NCBI RefSeq assembly: GCF_023078455.1
Contig: NZ_CP095740.1
Span: 4,266,001 to 4,330,000, forward strand
Length of the DNA stretch: 64,000 nt
Direction: 5' to 3'
Source of the DNA: Luteibacter aegosomatis
Lineage (GTDB): Bacteria; Pseudomonadota; Gammaproteobacteria; Xanthomonadales; Rhodanobacteraceae
Shown here in pieces: positions 18,873 to 26,999 of this stretch. Position 1 is the stretch's first letter. Each line of letters opens with the position of its first letter. The notes beneath the pieces were generated by a model, which was not told the DNA's origin, did not search any database, and worked only from the letters and a program-made list of their open reading frames with translations. Position numbers and translations under genes: made by a program.

Positions 18873-19817
18873 ATGCGGATCGGCTTGGCGATCGACGCGG
18901 CATGCGACGTGCCGCAGGCATTCATCGAAGCGAACGGCATCACGGTGCTGCCGATCGCGGTCAACGTGGACGGACAGCGGTTCGTCGACGACCGCGCGCC
19001 GGCGGAAATCGCCCGCTTCATCGAACGGAACCTGGGCGGCCGCAGCCATTCGGCGGAAACCGAACCCAGCTCGGTCGAGGACGTGCAGCGACTGTTCCTC
19101 GAGCGGATGGTCGGCGAATACGACTGCGTGGTCTGCCTCACCATCATGGCCACGCGCAGCCCCATCCACGACAACGTCATCAAGGCCAGCTTCGCCATCC
19201 TGAAGAACTACCGGCCCATCCGGGAAGCCGCGGGACGGACCGGCCCCTTCCTCATGCGGGTGGTGGACACGCGAAACATCTTCGCCGGCTCGGCCCCCGT
19301 CGTGGCGGAAACGGTGCGGATGATCCGCGAAGGCCGTTCGCCGGCCGAAGTGCGGGAGCGCGCGGCCCACGTGGCCGATTGCAGCTACGGCTACATGCTG
19401 CCCCGCGACCTCAACTACCTGCGCTCCCGTGCGCGCAGCAAGGGCGACCGCAGCGTGAGCCTGTTCAGCTCGATGCTCGGCACCGCGCTCGACATCAAGC
19501 CGATCCTGCGCGCCCATCGTGGCGAGACGGGGCCGGTGGGCAAGGTGCGCGGTTTCGAACAGGGCGCGCAGTCGCTGTTCGATTACGCCGCCCGGCGCGT
19601 ACAGGCCGGCCTGCTCGTGCCGTCGCTGTCGCTCAGCTACGGCGGCGACCTCGACGTGATGCGCAACCTGCCCGGCTACGACGCGCTCGTGCGCGCCTGC
19701 GCCGACGCGGGCGTGGACATGCTGGAGAGCCCCATGGGCATCACCGGCATGGTCAACGCGGGCGAGGGGGCGCTGACCCTGGGCCTCGCGTCCGAAGACC
19801 ACACCGCATCGTTCTGA
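18873..19817 (+). CDS. DegV family fatty-acid-binding protein
   Basis: DegV (EDD-fold) proteins bind fatty acids and feed the FakA-type fatty acid kinase in bacteria that have it. This 314-residue protein shows the family pattern: GLAIDAACDVPQAF, ITVLPIAVNVDGQRFVDD, then VVDTRNIFAGSA and SSMLGTALDIKPIL. The ATG at 18873 is preferred over two GTG codons at 18864 and 18867, because those overlap the GGGGGTGG ribosome site. No FakA partner is visible in the window. The stop is one base before the start of the DUF4124 gene, so they are co-transcribed. Confidence 0.88.
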   Translation: MRIGLAIDAACDVPQAFIEANGITVLPIAVNVDGQRFVDDRAPAEIARFIERNLGGRSHSAETEPSSVEDVQRLFLERMVGEYDCVVCLTIMATRSPIHDNVIKASFAILKNYRPIREAAGRTGPFLMRVVDTRNIFAGSAPVVAETVRMIREGRSPAEVRERAAHVADCSYGYMLPRDLNYLRSRARSKGDRSVSLFSSMLGTALDIKPILRAHRGETGPVGKVRGFEQGAQSLFDYAARRVQAGLLVPSLSLSYGGDLDVMRNLPGYDALVRACADAGVDMLESPMGITGMVNAGEGALTLGLASEDHTASF

Positions 19818-19818
19818 C

Positions 19819-20427
19819 ATGCGGCTGGCCGTCGTCCCGTGGCTGCTCCTGGCGGCGCCGGCGGCGGCCGAGACGGTCTACAAGTGCCAGGCGAACGGGC
19901 AGGTCACCTATCAGCAGGCTCCCTGCGCCACGCACCAGGCCCAGCAAGTGATCCGGCTTCAGGATGCCGCGCCCTCGGTCGCACCGCCGGTGGCCGCGGC
20001 GCCGCCGACGCGCGAGGAAGCGACCGCCATCCCCGCGCCCCCACCGGTGGTGGCACCACTGCCTCGCCTGTTCGCCTGCGTGCGCGCCACCGACGGCAAG
20101 CCGTATACCAGCGACAACGGCAATCCCCAGCCCTACCTTGCGCCGTTCGGGGTGCTCGGTGCCGCGACCGGGCCGTTGTCCGCGAACGTGCCGGCGGCCT
20201 CGGCGCCGGAGCTGACGCGCGGCGTGGATTTCGCCTCGGCGACGAGGGGCCACTACGTGTGGGTGCAGGACACCTGCCGGGAACTGAGTGCCGCGGAAAC
20301 GTGCGAGGCCTTGCGCGATGAAGCCGAGGCAAACCAAAGGGCGATCCGCAACGCGTTCAAGAGCGAGCGCGGACCGCTGGATGCGAAGGATGCGCGGTTG
20401 CGGGGGCAGTTGCAGTCCTGCCGGTGA
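19819..20427 (+). CDS. Secreted DUF4124 domain protein
   Basis: A 202-residue exported protein of unknown role. The signal peptide is short (VVPWLLLAAPAAA), followed by the DUF4124 start ETVYKCQANGQVTYQQAPC with its two Cys. A Pro/Ala-rich linker (residues 55-80) leads to a C-terminal part with four more Cys (FACVRATDGK, DTCREL, ETCEALR, QSCR), likely disulfides in the periplasm. The start lies one base after the degV stop. Confidence 0.78.
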   Translation: MRLAVVPWLLLAAPAAAETVYKCQANGQVTYQQAPCATHQAQQVIRLQDAAPSVAPPVAAAPPTREEATAIPAPPPVVAPLPRLFACVRATDGKPYTSDNGNPQPYLAPFGVLGAATGPLSANVPAASAPELTRGVDFASATRGHYVWVQDTCRELSAAETCEALRDEAEANQRAIRNAFKSERGPLDAKDARLRGQLQSCR

Positions 20428-20430
20428 GAG

Positions 20431-20565
20431 CCGATGCGGCGTTGTCGCTCGCTCTAGCGCAAGGCGCTGGGTTCCTGCCTTCGCAGGAAAGACGTGAGGT
20501 GGTTTTGCAGGTCGCGTTGAATCTCGTAGCTCGTCGTTCCTGCGAAGGCAGGAACCCAGCGCCTT
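20431..20565. repeat. REP-doublet (REPIN/BIME-like) repeat, copy 2
   Basis: Inverted arms 20465-20494 and 20532-20561 differ from each other at one base and extend to 34 bases with the flanking AAGG/CCTT. The 37-base spacer and the upstream flank match copy 1 at 17749 with scattered substitutions. It lies just after the DUF4124 stop and before the Hsp70-like gene, so it may also form a terminator-like structure. Confidence 0.88.
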
Positions 20566-20599
20566 GACTCCGGTCATCGCGAGGCGGTGATGCGGCTTT

Positions 20600-21826
20600 T
20601 CATCCCGTCGCCTCGACCGCCGCCACGGCCAACCCCGACACCACGCCCAGCGACGGATCGCCCTCCACCATCGGAATCTCGGCGAAACTCGCCCGCACCG
20701 CCGCCTTGACGATGGGCGAGCGTGACGTGCCGCCGGTGAGGAAGACGCTCGCAGGCACGCCCGGCCATTCGCCGCGCACTTCGTCGAGCAATCGCCGCAT
20801 GCGTTCGATGAACGGCTCCGCGGCCTGGTCGAGGTCGCTGTGCGTCACCCGTGCGCCGAGGCCGCTTTCGAGAAAACCGAGGTCGGCATCGGTGGCGTCG
20901 CGGCTCGTGAGGTCGATCTTGCTGCGTTCGGCGGTCTGGTTCAGTCGCGTGGTGGCACCGGGCTGCTGCAAGGCCCGCAGCCGCGACCGCCAGGGCTCGT
21001 CGACGAATCGGTAATCCTGCTTGCGAAACTCGCGCTGCTTGGGCAGGTTCTGCACGCTGGCCGCTTCGACGAAGTGATGCACGGGAACGCGCGTGGCGTT
21101 GTTGCCCATCAGCGGCATGAAGCTCTGCATGCTGAGGTTCACGTCGAGGTCGGTACCGCCCTTGGCCAGGCCCCAGGTACGCAGGATGCGCGGCATCTCG
21201 TCGCCACCAAGCTCGGCGAAGGCCACGTCGGTGGTGCCGCCGCCGATGTCGACGATGAGCGCGGTCTGCCGCGTCTTCAGCTGCTTGTGGTAATGCATGG
21301 CCGCGGCGGCGGGTTCTTCCAGGAACGACACGCTTTCGAAACCGGCGACCGCCGCCGCTTCGCGGATGATCTCCACCGCCTGCTGCGACCCCTTCTCCCC
21401 CATCGAACTGCGGAAGTGCACCGGGCGGCCGATGACCGCCGTGCGCACCGCCGCGCCGAGCTGGTCGCTGGCCGCCAGACGGATGTGCTCGAGGATATAG
21501 GTGGCGATGTGCACGATGACCTTGCGCACCTGGGGGTCCATCCGGTAGCCGAACATCGACTTCGGCGATTCGATGAGGTTGCCGTCGCCGTATTCGAGGT
21601 AGGCCTCCACGGCCTCGTCGCCGAACAGTGCCTCGCTGAAGCTCTCCACCGTGGCCGCCGCGCGCTCGGCCCGGCGACGCACCTCGGCCGGATCGGGCAC
21701 CACCTCGGGAAAGAACACCGCGCTGCGGAACTGTTTGGCCTCACCGAAGCGGATCGGCGTGAGCACGCCGTCGACGAAGGTCGCGGCGGCGGAATAGCTC
21801 GTGCCGAAATCGATACCGATGTTCAT
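20600..21826 (-). CDS. YegD-like Hsp70 family protein
   Basis: Actin-fold ATPase of the YegD branch of the Hsp70 superfamily, 408 residues, made only of the nucleotide-binding domain with no substrate-binding domain. Phosphate-1 motif MNIGIDFGTSYSAAA, YegD-type SPKSMFGYR, IGRPVHFRS, FLEEPAAAAMHYH, phosphate-2 VDIGGGTTDVAF, GGTDLDVNL and the adenosine motif VFLTGGTSRSP are all present. Start at 21826 fits the N-terminal motif; a longer upstream reading has no support. The function of YegD proteins is not established. Divergent from the porin gene. Confidence 0.9.
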   Translation of the reverse strand: MNIGIDFGTSYSAAATFVDGVLTPIRFGEAKQFRSAVFFPEVVPDPAEVRRRAERAAATVESFSEALFGDEAVEAYLEYGDGNLIESPKSMFGYRMDPQVRKVIVHIATYILEHIRLAASDQLGAAVRTAVIGRPVHFRSSMGEKGSQQAVEIIREAAAVAGFESVSFLEEPAAAAMHYHKQLKTRQTALIVDIGGGTTDVAFAELGGDEMPRILRTWGLAKGGTDLDVNLSMQSFMPLMGNNATRVPVHHFVEAASVQNLPKQREFRKQDYRFVDEPWRSRLRALQQPGATTRLNQTAERSKIDLTSRDATDADLGFLESGLGARVTHSDLDQAAEPFIERMRRLLDEVRGEWPGVPASVFLTGGTSRSPIVKAAVRASFAEIPMVEGDPSLGVVSGLAVAAVEATG

Positions 21827-22047
21827 GCTGTCTTTCTCAACCAGGGGCTTCGGGGCACACGGGACCGGGTCGTCGTCACCCAACCGTCTATTATGACGTG
21901 TTGGCTTCACCACGTTAACGGTGGCCCGCCGATGCCCCTGGACCCCGGTCCCCCGGGGAAACTGTCATATGACGTTGTCATGTCGCTGAAACAAATGAGT
22001 CATGGGAGCGCAAACCAGTTCACGCATCCTTCGCGGCAAGGGTCCAC

Positions 22048-22080
22048 TTTTGAGTAATTTCGTACACGAAATGCTCAAAA
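22048..22080. promoter_or_regulatory. Long inverted repeat upstream of the porin gene
   Basis: Arms TTTTGAG..ATTTCGT (22048-22063) and ACGAAAT..CTCAAAA (22066-22080) pair across a 2-base centre, with a small bulge. They sit 45-77 bases before the porin ATG in the roughly 300-base divergent region 21827-22124. The position fits an operator or an mRNA leader hairpin. The ribosome site GCGGAG follows at about 22112. Confidence 0.55.
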
Positions 22081-22124
22081 TGGGGCACAGGGGACCACAC
22101 CACCAAACTCAGCGGAGACATTTC

Positions 22125-23696
22125 ATGCGTTCCAAGTTGCTCACGGCGGCCATTGCCGCAGGTCTGGGCGTGGCGAGTTTCACGGCCATGGCCGCTACGA
22201 AGACCCAGCCGGCGAAGGTCACGGTCGACGCCGCGACGCTTCAGCAGCTCCAGGCGCAGCTCGCCGCCTTGCAGGCCAAGGTGGCCGAACTGGAGAGCAA
22301 GCAGGAGGCCCAGGCCGACGCGCAGGTCGAGACCGCCAAGACCGTCAACGAGGTCCAGGTCACCGCCTCCGACGCCGTGGCCGCCGCCAAGAAGTCCTCC
22401 GACAAGCTCAGCTACAAGGGCGTCAACCTCACGCTCGGCGGCTTCCTCGCGGCCGAGACGATCTACCGCACCCACGGCGAGGGTGCGGACGTCGCTTCGA
22501 ACTTCAACGCGATCCCGTTCAAGAACTCGCCCACCGGCCACACCGCCGAGAGCCGCTTCAGCGCTCGCCAGAGCCGTGTCTCGCTGCTGGCCCAGGGCGA
22601 CATCGACCCCAACACGCACGTGGCCGGCTACATCGAGGCCGACTTCCTCGGCGGCGCGCAGACGGCGAACCAGAACGAGTCCAACTCGTTCAACCCGCGC
22701 GAGCGTAACGTCTACATGACCGTCGACTGGGACAACCCGGGCCTGCACCTGCTCGCCGGCCAGAACTGGTCGCTGCTGACGCTCAACAGCAAGGGCATCA
22801 CCCCGCGCACCGAGGCTGCCCCGCCGCAGATCGACGCGCAGTACCTCCCGGGCTTCTCCTGGGCCCGTCAGACGCAGATCCGCCTGGTCAAGGACTTCGG
22901 CAAGCAGTACTGGCTCGGCATCTCGCTGGAGAATCCGCAGACCACGTTCTACGTGAGCCCCAACCAGGCCAAGGCACCGGTCCAGTCGATCTACAACACG
23001 CCGGCCGGCTCCGGTTACGACTCGGCCAACACGCTGTCGCTGAACCACATCCCGGACGTGATCGTGAAGTTCGCCGCGGATCCGGGCTTCGGTCACTACG
23101 AAATCTTCGGCCTGGGCCGTGCGTTCTACAACCGCTACAACTCGGGCACCGGCGCCAGCAACCATAACGTCTACGGCGGCGGCTTCGGCGTGGGCATGCT
23201 GCTCCCGCTGGTCGACAAGGTGCTCGACTTCCAGTTCTCGGGCATGCAGGGTCGCGGCATCGGACGCTACGGTTCGGCCCAGCTGCCGGACGTGACCTTC
23301 AAGCCGAACGGCGAGATCGCGCCGATCAAGGAAAACATGCTGCTGGCCGGCCTGACCTGGCACACCTCGCCGGACCTGGACATCTACGCCTTCGGCGGTC
23401 GCGAGCGCGAGCAGAAGGAAGATTACACCTACAACGGCGTGGCCCTCGGCTACGGCAACAAGGCGTACAACAACGCCGGTTGCGACATCGAAGGCGGCTC
23501 GTGCGTGGGCAATACGCGACAGCTCTGGAACGGCACGCTGGGCTTCTGGTGGAAGTTCTACCAGGGCAAGTTCGGCAAGGCCCAGTTCGGTGCGCAGTAC
23601 TCGCACACCGTGCGTGAAGCGTTCGAAGGCGTGGGTGGCTCGCCGAAGGCGAAGGAAGACATGGTGTTCACCAGCTTCCGCTACTACCCGTTCTGA
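22125..23696 (+). CDS. Outer-membrane porin with N-terminal coiled coil (DcaP-like)
   Basis: A 523-residue beta-barrel porin, probably trimeric, for passive solute entry. Signal peptide MRSKLLTAAIAAGLGVASF with a cut after AMAA. Residues 35-65 form a coiled coil (TLQQLQAQLAALQAKVAELE) typical of DcaP-type porins, then a barrel of alternating strands beginning GVNLTLGGFLAAETIYR and ending FTSFRYYPF with the outer-membrane C-terminal Phe. Only two Cys, close together (GCDIEGGSC), suggest a loop disulfide. The ATG at 22125 was chosen for its signal peptide; in-frame codons upstream lack one. The substrate is unknown. Confidence 0.87.
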   Translation: MRSKLLTAAIAAGLGVASFTAMAATKTQPAKVTVDAATLQQLQAQLAALQAKVAELESKQEAQADAQVETAKTVNEVQVTASDAVAAAKKSSDKLSYKGVNLTLGGFLAAETIYRTHGEGADVASNFNAIPFKNSPTGHTAESRFSARQSRVSLLAQGDIDPNTHVAGYIEADFLGGAQTANQNESNSFNPRERNVYMTVDWDNPGLHLLAGQNWSLLTLNSKGITPRTEAAPPQIDAQYLPGFSWARQTQIRLVKDFGKQYWLGISLENPQTTFYVSPNQAKAPVQSIYNTPAGSGYDSANTLSLNHIPDVIVKFAADPGFGHYEIFGLGRAFYNRYNSGTGASNHNVYGGGFGVGMLLPLVDKVLDFQFSGMQGRGIGRYGSAQLPDVTFKPNGEIAPIKENMLLAGLTWHTSPDLDIYAFGGREREQKEDYTYNGVALGYGNKAYNNAGCDIEGGSCVGNTRQLWNGTLGFWWKFYQGKFGKAQFGAQYSHTVREAFEGVGGSPKAKEDMVFTSFRYYPF

Positions 23697-23726
23697 TCGG
23701 GCAAGCCCGGTTCAAGGATGGTTCGA

Positions 23727-23755
23727 GGCGGCGGGCATGTCCCGCCGCCTTTTTT
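23727..23755 (+). terminator. Intrinsic terminator of the porin gene
   Basis: A perfect 9-bp stem GGCGGCGGG/CCCGCCGCC with a 5-base loop, followed by six T. Confidence 0.93.
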
Positions 23756-23766
23756 CGTGGCGGCGG

Positions 23767-24285
23767 TCACGAGTAAGGGTCGGTGTCTTCGGTGGTCGCG
23801 CCCCACAATCCCTGCAGGAGCAGATAGCGCGCGGTGGACAGATAACGCGGGTGCTCGTCGAGCACCCGGGGCTTCGCGCGATCGATGTAGGAGACCACCG
23901 TCCGCTGCTGATCGCACAGCGCCGCGACGACGTTGCCGGCGCCCTTGCCGCGGTCGTCGGCGCTCATCGTCGCCAGGGTCGGCGAGCCGCCGCACATCGA
24001 GGTCCCCGGGCCCGCGAAGCGGCCCAGGAAGATTTCCACCCGCCGGCCATGACCGGCCTCCACCGCATCGGCCGAGGCGGCCCAGGGCGCGCCACGGCTG
24101 TCGAAGACCTCGACCCCGCCTTCCGGGAAATGGAACACGAACGGCATGTCGTCCATGCGGTCGTTCCATCGGTAGTACGTGTCCGATGCGCGAGCCGTCA
24201 TCGTCTGGACGTGCGTGGCGCAGCCGCTCACCGCGCCGGTCAGCGCCAGCGCGCATGCCACGGGACGGATGTTCCGAAGGTTCAT
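23767..24285 (-). CDS. Predicted lipoprotein of unknown function
   Basis: A 172-residue protein with a lipoprotein signal (ALALTGAVSGC; lipid-bearing Cys at residue 22). The ribosome site CAGGAG precedes the ATG at 24285. The mature part has a WNDRMDD segment, FVFHFPEGGVEVFDSRG and two further Cys (SMCGG and ALCDQ) that may pair. No family recognised. It follows the efflux outer-membrane gene on the same strand after 79 bases, so it could be the last gene of that operon. Confidence 0.75.
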   Translation of the reverse strand: MNLRNIRPVACALALTGAVSGCATHVQTMTARASDTYYRWNDRMDDMPFVFHFPEGGVEVFDSRGAPWAASADAVEAGHGRRVEIFLGRFAGPGTSMCGGSPTLATMSADDRGKGAGNVVAALCDQQRTVVSYIDRAKPRVLDEHPRYLSTARYLLLQGLWGATTEDTDPYS

Positions 24286-24364
24286 GGCGAACTCCTGGAA
24301 AGTGGGGATGTATCCGGAAAACACAGGTACCGCGTCCGAAGCACGCACGTGTCGACGCGGCCGC

Positions 24365-25828
24365 TCATCGCTCGCTGACGTCCGACGAATCCGCATCCTT
24401 GCCCTGCCACCCGCCGCCCAGCGCCCGGATCAGGTCCACGCTCGCCTGGAGCTGGCGCGTGCGTACCTGCTCCGCCGTGCGCTCGGCCTGGAGGGCGGCC
24501 GTCTGGGCGGTCACCACTTCGAGGTAGCTCACCACGCCCTCGTTGTAGCGATGGGTGGCCAGCGTCTGCGACTGCTTGCCGGCGTCCGCCGCCGCCATCT
24601 CCTGCTGGCCCTCCCGACCGAGCTCCTGGATCAGCGACAGGTTGTCTTCGACCTGCTGGAAGGCTTTCAGGACGACGGCCCGGTATTGCCCGGACGCGGC
24701 GGCGAATTCGGCCTTGGCCTGCGCTTCGCGACCGCGACGCAGTCCGCCGTCGAAGAGGTTCAGCGCGGCGGCGGGACCGAGGCTCCAGAACTGGTTGCTG
24801 GCGGCCAGCAGGCTTCCATGCCCGACGTCCTGCCAGCCGAACGCGGCGCTCAGGCTCAGGGTGGGGAAGAACGCCGCGCGCGCCACGCCGATGCCCGCGT
24901 TGGCGGCGAAGACGCGACGCTCGGCGGCCGCGATGTCCGGGCGGCGCTCTAGCAGCTCGGACGGCACGCCGAGCGGTATCGCCGGGAGCGTCATCGCCGT
25001 GGTTTTCGCCGGCAGCGAAAAGCTCGAGGCGGGTTCGCCGATCAGGGTCGCGATGGCATGTTCGGCCAGCGCGCGCTGCACGCGCAGTTCCGTGGCCTGC
25101 GCCTGGGCGTCGGCGTATTGCGCGTTGGCGCGGGCTACGTCGAGCCCGGACGAGACGCCGCCGTCCATCCGCTTCTGGGTGATCGTTCGTCCCTGTCCGA
25201 ACGCATCCAGGGAGTCCTGCACGATCCGCGTTTCGACGTCGATGCTGCGCAAGGCGATATAGGTATCCGCCAGCTGCGCCTGGAGGCTCAGCTGGGCGGA
25301 GGCCAGGTCGGCCTCGGCCGCCTGGCCCAAGGCGCGGCCCTCGGCGACCTCGTTGCGGATGCGGCCCCACAGGTCCAGCTCGTAATCCGCCACGATGCCT
25401 ACCGTGCGCGTGTCGTATTCGTTCGGCTGGTTCGAACCGCGCAACGGGCGGTGGTCCGACTGGCGATCGTTCGTCGGGCTGGCGGAGACGCCGACCTGAG
25501 GCGACTGCTGGGCCCCGAGTTGCTGCAACAACGCCTGGGCCTCGTCACGGCGCGCCAGCGCCACGGCGATGTCCGGATTGTTGGCGTTGAGTTTCGCTTC
25601 CAGCGAATCGAGCGTCGGATCGCTGTAGATCTTCCACCACGGCGCACGCGCTTCGGTGTCCTTGGGCTCCGCCACCGTCCAGCCTTCCGGATGCGCCGCG
25701 CCCTTGTACGCGTCGGGCACGGGGGCCACGGTGGGCTTGACGTAGGCCGGTGCCAGCGAGCAACCGCCCAGGGCCAGCGTCATCGCCGCGCCCAGCGCGA
25801 GGACGATGGATTTAGGCACGCTTGGCAT
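24365..25828 (-). CDS. RND efflux outer-membrane lipoprotein, NodT/OprM family
   Basis: Outer-membrane exit duct of a tripartite efflux pump, 487 residues. The lipobox LALGGC places the acylated Cys near residue 21, followed by SLAPAYVKP as in NodT-type factors. Two homologous OEP repeats are visible, with helical stretches (for example EADLASAQLSLQAQLADTYIALR and its counterpart GQYRAVVLKAFQQVEDNLSLI) and ERRPDIAAAERRVFAANAGIGVARAAFFP broken here by spans of helix. It overlaps the adaptor gene by 17 bases, so the three pump genes form one operon. Confidence 0.93.
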   Translation of the reverse strand: MPSVPKSIVLALGAAMTLALGGCSLAPAYVKPTVAPVPDAYKGAAHPEGWTVAEPKDTEARAPWWKIYSDPTLDSLEAKLNANNPDIAVALARRDEAQALLQQLGAQQSPQVGVSASPTNDRQSDHRPLRGSNQPNEYDTRTVGIVADYELDLWGRIRNEVAEGRALGQAAEADLASAQLSLQAQLADTYIALRSIDVETRIVQDSLDAFGQGRTITQKRMDGGVSSGLDVARANAQYADAQAQATELRVQRALAEHAIATLIGEPASSFSLPAKTTAMTLPAIPLGVPSELLERRPDIAAAERRVFAANAGIGVARAAFFPTLSLSAAFGWQDVGHGSLLAASNQFWSLGPAAALNLFDGGLRRGREAQAKAEFAAASGQYRAVVLKAFQQVEDNLSLIQELGREGQQEMAAADAGKQSQTLATHRYNEGVVSYLEVVTAQTAALQAERTAEQVRTRQLQASVDLIRALGGGWQGKDADSSDVSER

Positions 25829-26999
25829 GGTCGCCCTCTTCCGGCTGCGGCGTGGCGAGGCGTACCAGGTCGCCCTGGGCCAGCGAATCGGTCGGGTGGT
25901 CGATGATGCGATCGTTGGGCTGCAGGCCCTGGTCGATTTCGAGCTTGTCGCCCAGGTCCATCGCGATGTGCACGTCACGCAGCACCACGCGGTTGTCCTT
26001 GCCCAGCACCGCGATCTGCGGCCCCGCGGCGCGGAAGAGCAAGGTCGTGGCCGGCACGGTCACGGTATTGCCGGGCGCGTGGGTGGCCAGTTGCACCTCC
26101 GCGAAGTCGCCCGGCAGCAGGTCCTGGTGCGGGTTCTCCACCTCGAACTGGGCGAGCAGGGTGCCCGAAGCGCGGTTGATCGCACGCGACGTGCCGATGA
26201 GCGTGGCATCCACCGTCTCGCCGCCATGGCCCAAAACGAGCAACTTCACCTTCATGCCCTGCACGATGCTCGATGCATAGCCCTGCGGCACCTGGGTGTA
26301 CAGCCGCATGCGGCTCGTGTCGGCGATGGAGAAAAGGGGATCGCCGCCGTCGTTGTTGGCGGTGATGAGGTCGCCGATGTCGGTATTGCGTGCCGTCACC
26401 GTGCCGTCGAACGGCGCGACGATGCGCTTGAAGGATTCCAGCGCGGCGAGCCGGTCCACGTCGGCCTGGGCGCCCAGGACGTTGGCCCGCGCCGTCTCCG
26501 CCTCGCTGGCCTTCTCGTCCGCCTCCTGCTTGGAGACCGAGTGCGAATCCAGCAGGTTCTGCCAGCGCTTGGCCGTGATGTCCGCCAGGCGCACGTTGGC
26601 CTGGGCGCGGACCAGTTCGGCCTTCGCCTGCTCGAACTGCTGGTCGAGCTCGGGCGTGTCGATGAGCGCCAGCACCTGGCCCGCCTTGACCTTCTGGCCG
26701 ATGTCGACGTTCCACTGCTTCAGGTAACCGCCGACGCGCGCATGGATGGGCGTGGCGATCCACGCGTCGAGATGGCCGGGCAGCGTGAGCCCCTGCGTGC
26801 TGCTCAACGCGGAGGCCGAAATCACCTGGACGCTCGGCGTCAGTTGCGCTTCGGTCCACGTGCCCAGGTCGTGCGACTCGACGGCGCGCAGGGAAAGGCC
26901 CGCGATGACGCCGATGGATGCCAGCGCGATGCCGACGGCCAGGGCCAGACGAACACGGGGCGGGCGCCCCAGGGTAGGTGCGGATGCTTCATGCGACAT
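25812..26999 (-). CDS. RND efflux periplasmic adaptor (membrane fusion protein)
   Basis: A 395-residue HlyD/MFP-family subunit linking pump and outer-membrane factor. Residues 17-40 are an N-terminal membrane anchor with no lipobox. A split lipoyl domain (ARVGGYLKQWNVDIGQKVKAGQVLA and RIVAPFDGTVTARNTDIGD segments) surrounds a helical hairpin (LDQQFEQAKAELVRAQANV), followed by beta-barrel and membrane-proximal domains (LLPGDFAEVQLA). It overlaps the pump gene by 11 bases and the outer-membrane gene by 17. Confidence 0.93.
   Translation of the reverse strand: MSHEASAPTLGRPPRVRLALAVGIALASIGVIAGLSLRAVESHDLGTWTEAQLTPSVQVISASALSSTQGLTLPGHLDAWIATPIHARVGGYLKQWNVDIGQKVKAGQVLALIDTPELDQQFEQAKAELVRAQANVRLADITAKRWQNLLDSHSVSKQEADEKASEAETARANVLGAQADVDRLAALESFKRIVAPFDGTVTARNTDIGDLITANNDGGDPLFSIADTSRMRLYTQVPQGYASSIVQGMKVKLLVLGHGGETVDATLIGTSRAINRASGTLLAQFEVENPHQDLLPGDFAEVQLATHAPGNTVTVPATTLLFRAAGPQIAVLGKDNRVVLRDVHIAMDLGDKLEIDQGLQPNDRIIDHPTDSLAQGDLVRLATPQPEEGDHAKRA

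Noticed and set aside
19753..20577. Minus-strand frame ending near the DUF4124 gene and covering REP copy 2
   Set aside because: Its N-terminus is a translation of the REP repeat and the remainder is antisense to the DUF4124 and degV genes.
21962..21981. Possible PhoB box (CTGTCAT and TTGTCAT)
   Set aside because: The two half-sites are 13 bases apart, whereas Pho-box repeats are spaced 11 bases, and the porin has no phosphate-porin features.
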